Assembly (NCBI GenBank): GCA_934101745.1
Contig: CAKOSD010000066.1
Span: 1-6,218 of the forward strand
Direction of reading: 5' to 3'
From: an uncultured Bacilli bacterium
GTDB lineage: Bacteria > Bacillota_I > Bacilli_A > RF39 > UBA660
DNA: 6,218 nt
The notes under the pieces were generated by a model that had not been told where the DNA came from, did not search any database, and worked only from the letters and a program-made list of their open reading frames with translations. Made by a program: the position numbers and the translations under genes. This document shows, one piece after another, positions 6,073 to 6,218 of this stretch (position 1 is the first letter of the stretch; each line of letters opens with the position of its first letter).

Positions 6073-6081
6073 TGGTATAAA
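6073..6081 (+). promoter_or_regulatory. Possible extended -10 promoter element for tcdA
   Basis: TGGTATAAA is an extended -10 (TGN plus five of six TATAAT matches) and closely resembles the herA element TGGTATAAT. No good -35 lies 16-18 bases upstream, where the sequence is the 6S terminator. tcdA could instead be expressed by read-through from the 6S promoter. Confidence 0.4.
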
Positions 6082-6116
6082 TTATTTCTTATATATAAAA
6101 TAAAGGAGAATACTTA

Positions 6117-6218
6117 ATGGAACAATATGCAAGAATATTAAAACTGATAAATGAAGAACAATTAAAAAAACTTCAAAACAGGAAAATTGTTATTATAGGA
6201 ATTGGGGGAGTAGGTGGC
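6117..6218 (+). CDS. tcdA: TcdA, tRNA threonylcarbamoyladenosine dehydratase, N-terminal part
   Basis: Only the first 34 codons are inside the window. The fragment has a short helical lead (EEQLKKLQNRK) and then the nucleotide-binding strand and glycine loop KIVIIGIGGVGG (23-34), the start of the ThiF/MoeB/E1-like fold. In TcdA this loop binds ATP for cyclising t6A at position 37 of ANN-decoding tRNAs to ct6A. ATG 6117 follows AAAGGAG (6102-6108) at 8 bases. Other ThiF-family proteins (MoeB, ThiF, HesA) share this loop. The choice of TcdA rests on the short lead before it and the 6S RNA just upstream. Confidence 0.8.
   Translation, partial: MEQYARILKLINEEQLKKLQNRKIVIIGIGGVGG

Noticed and set aside
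1..6218. CRISPR arrays, tRNA genes, insertion sequences or prophage
   Set aside because: No regularly spaced repeats, tRNA cloverleaf with CCA-type ends, transposase motifs or attachment-like duplications were seen on either strand.

Overview
The window is AT-rich bacterial DNA with every gene on the + strand. It suggests a low-GC Firmicute (Bacilli) on or near the Mollicutes side of the group, for example an RF39-like or Erysipelotrichia-like genome. The reasons are strong AGGAGG ribosome sites, AT-rich codon choice, TAA at all five visible stops, a Mollicutes-like GatA active-site variant (recalled, not searched), and a Firmicutes-type 6S RNA next to tcdA. All eight tryptophan codons in the complete genes are TGG and no gene needs an in-frame TGA, so the standard bacterial code applies rather than the Mycoplasma code. 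The lineage is an inference.

Positions 1-3009 hold the gatCAB operon: the end of gatC, then complete gatA and gatB, joined by 8-base overlaps. Together they encode the amidotransferase that turns Glu-tRNA(Gln) and/or Asp-tRNA(Asn) into the correctly charged species. A 62-base gap with an imperfect tandem repeat and a small hairpin around the ribosome site leads to a membrane-anchored, secreted protein with a C-terminal glucosaminidase-like (cell-wall hydrolase) domain (3072-3884). It ends at a clear intrinsic terminator.

A new transcription unit starts at a good extended -10 promoter (3967-3995) and encodes a 587-residue HerA/DUF87-family hexameric ATPase (4024-5787). No NurA nuclease or defence partner is visible.

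The 329-base stretch 5788-6116 is not empty. It carries T-tracts spaced about one helical turn apart, a promoter, and a roughly 171-nt structured RNA that I call 6S RNA (ssrS). The evidence is its closing helix, central bubble with a 3'-side hairpin, terminal stem and position just upstream of tcdA. The closing-helix strands can also fold into two local hairpins, the second being an intrinsic terminator. The start of tcdA, a ThiF/MoeB-like tRNA t6A dehydratase, runs off the end.

Overall this is mostly a housekeeping region. I see no phage, transposon, CRISPR or defence cluster. The most interesting elements are the 6S RNA locus and its alternative folds.
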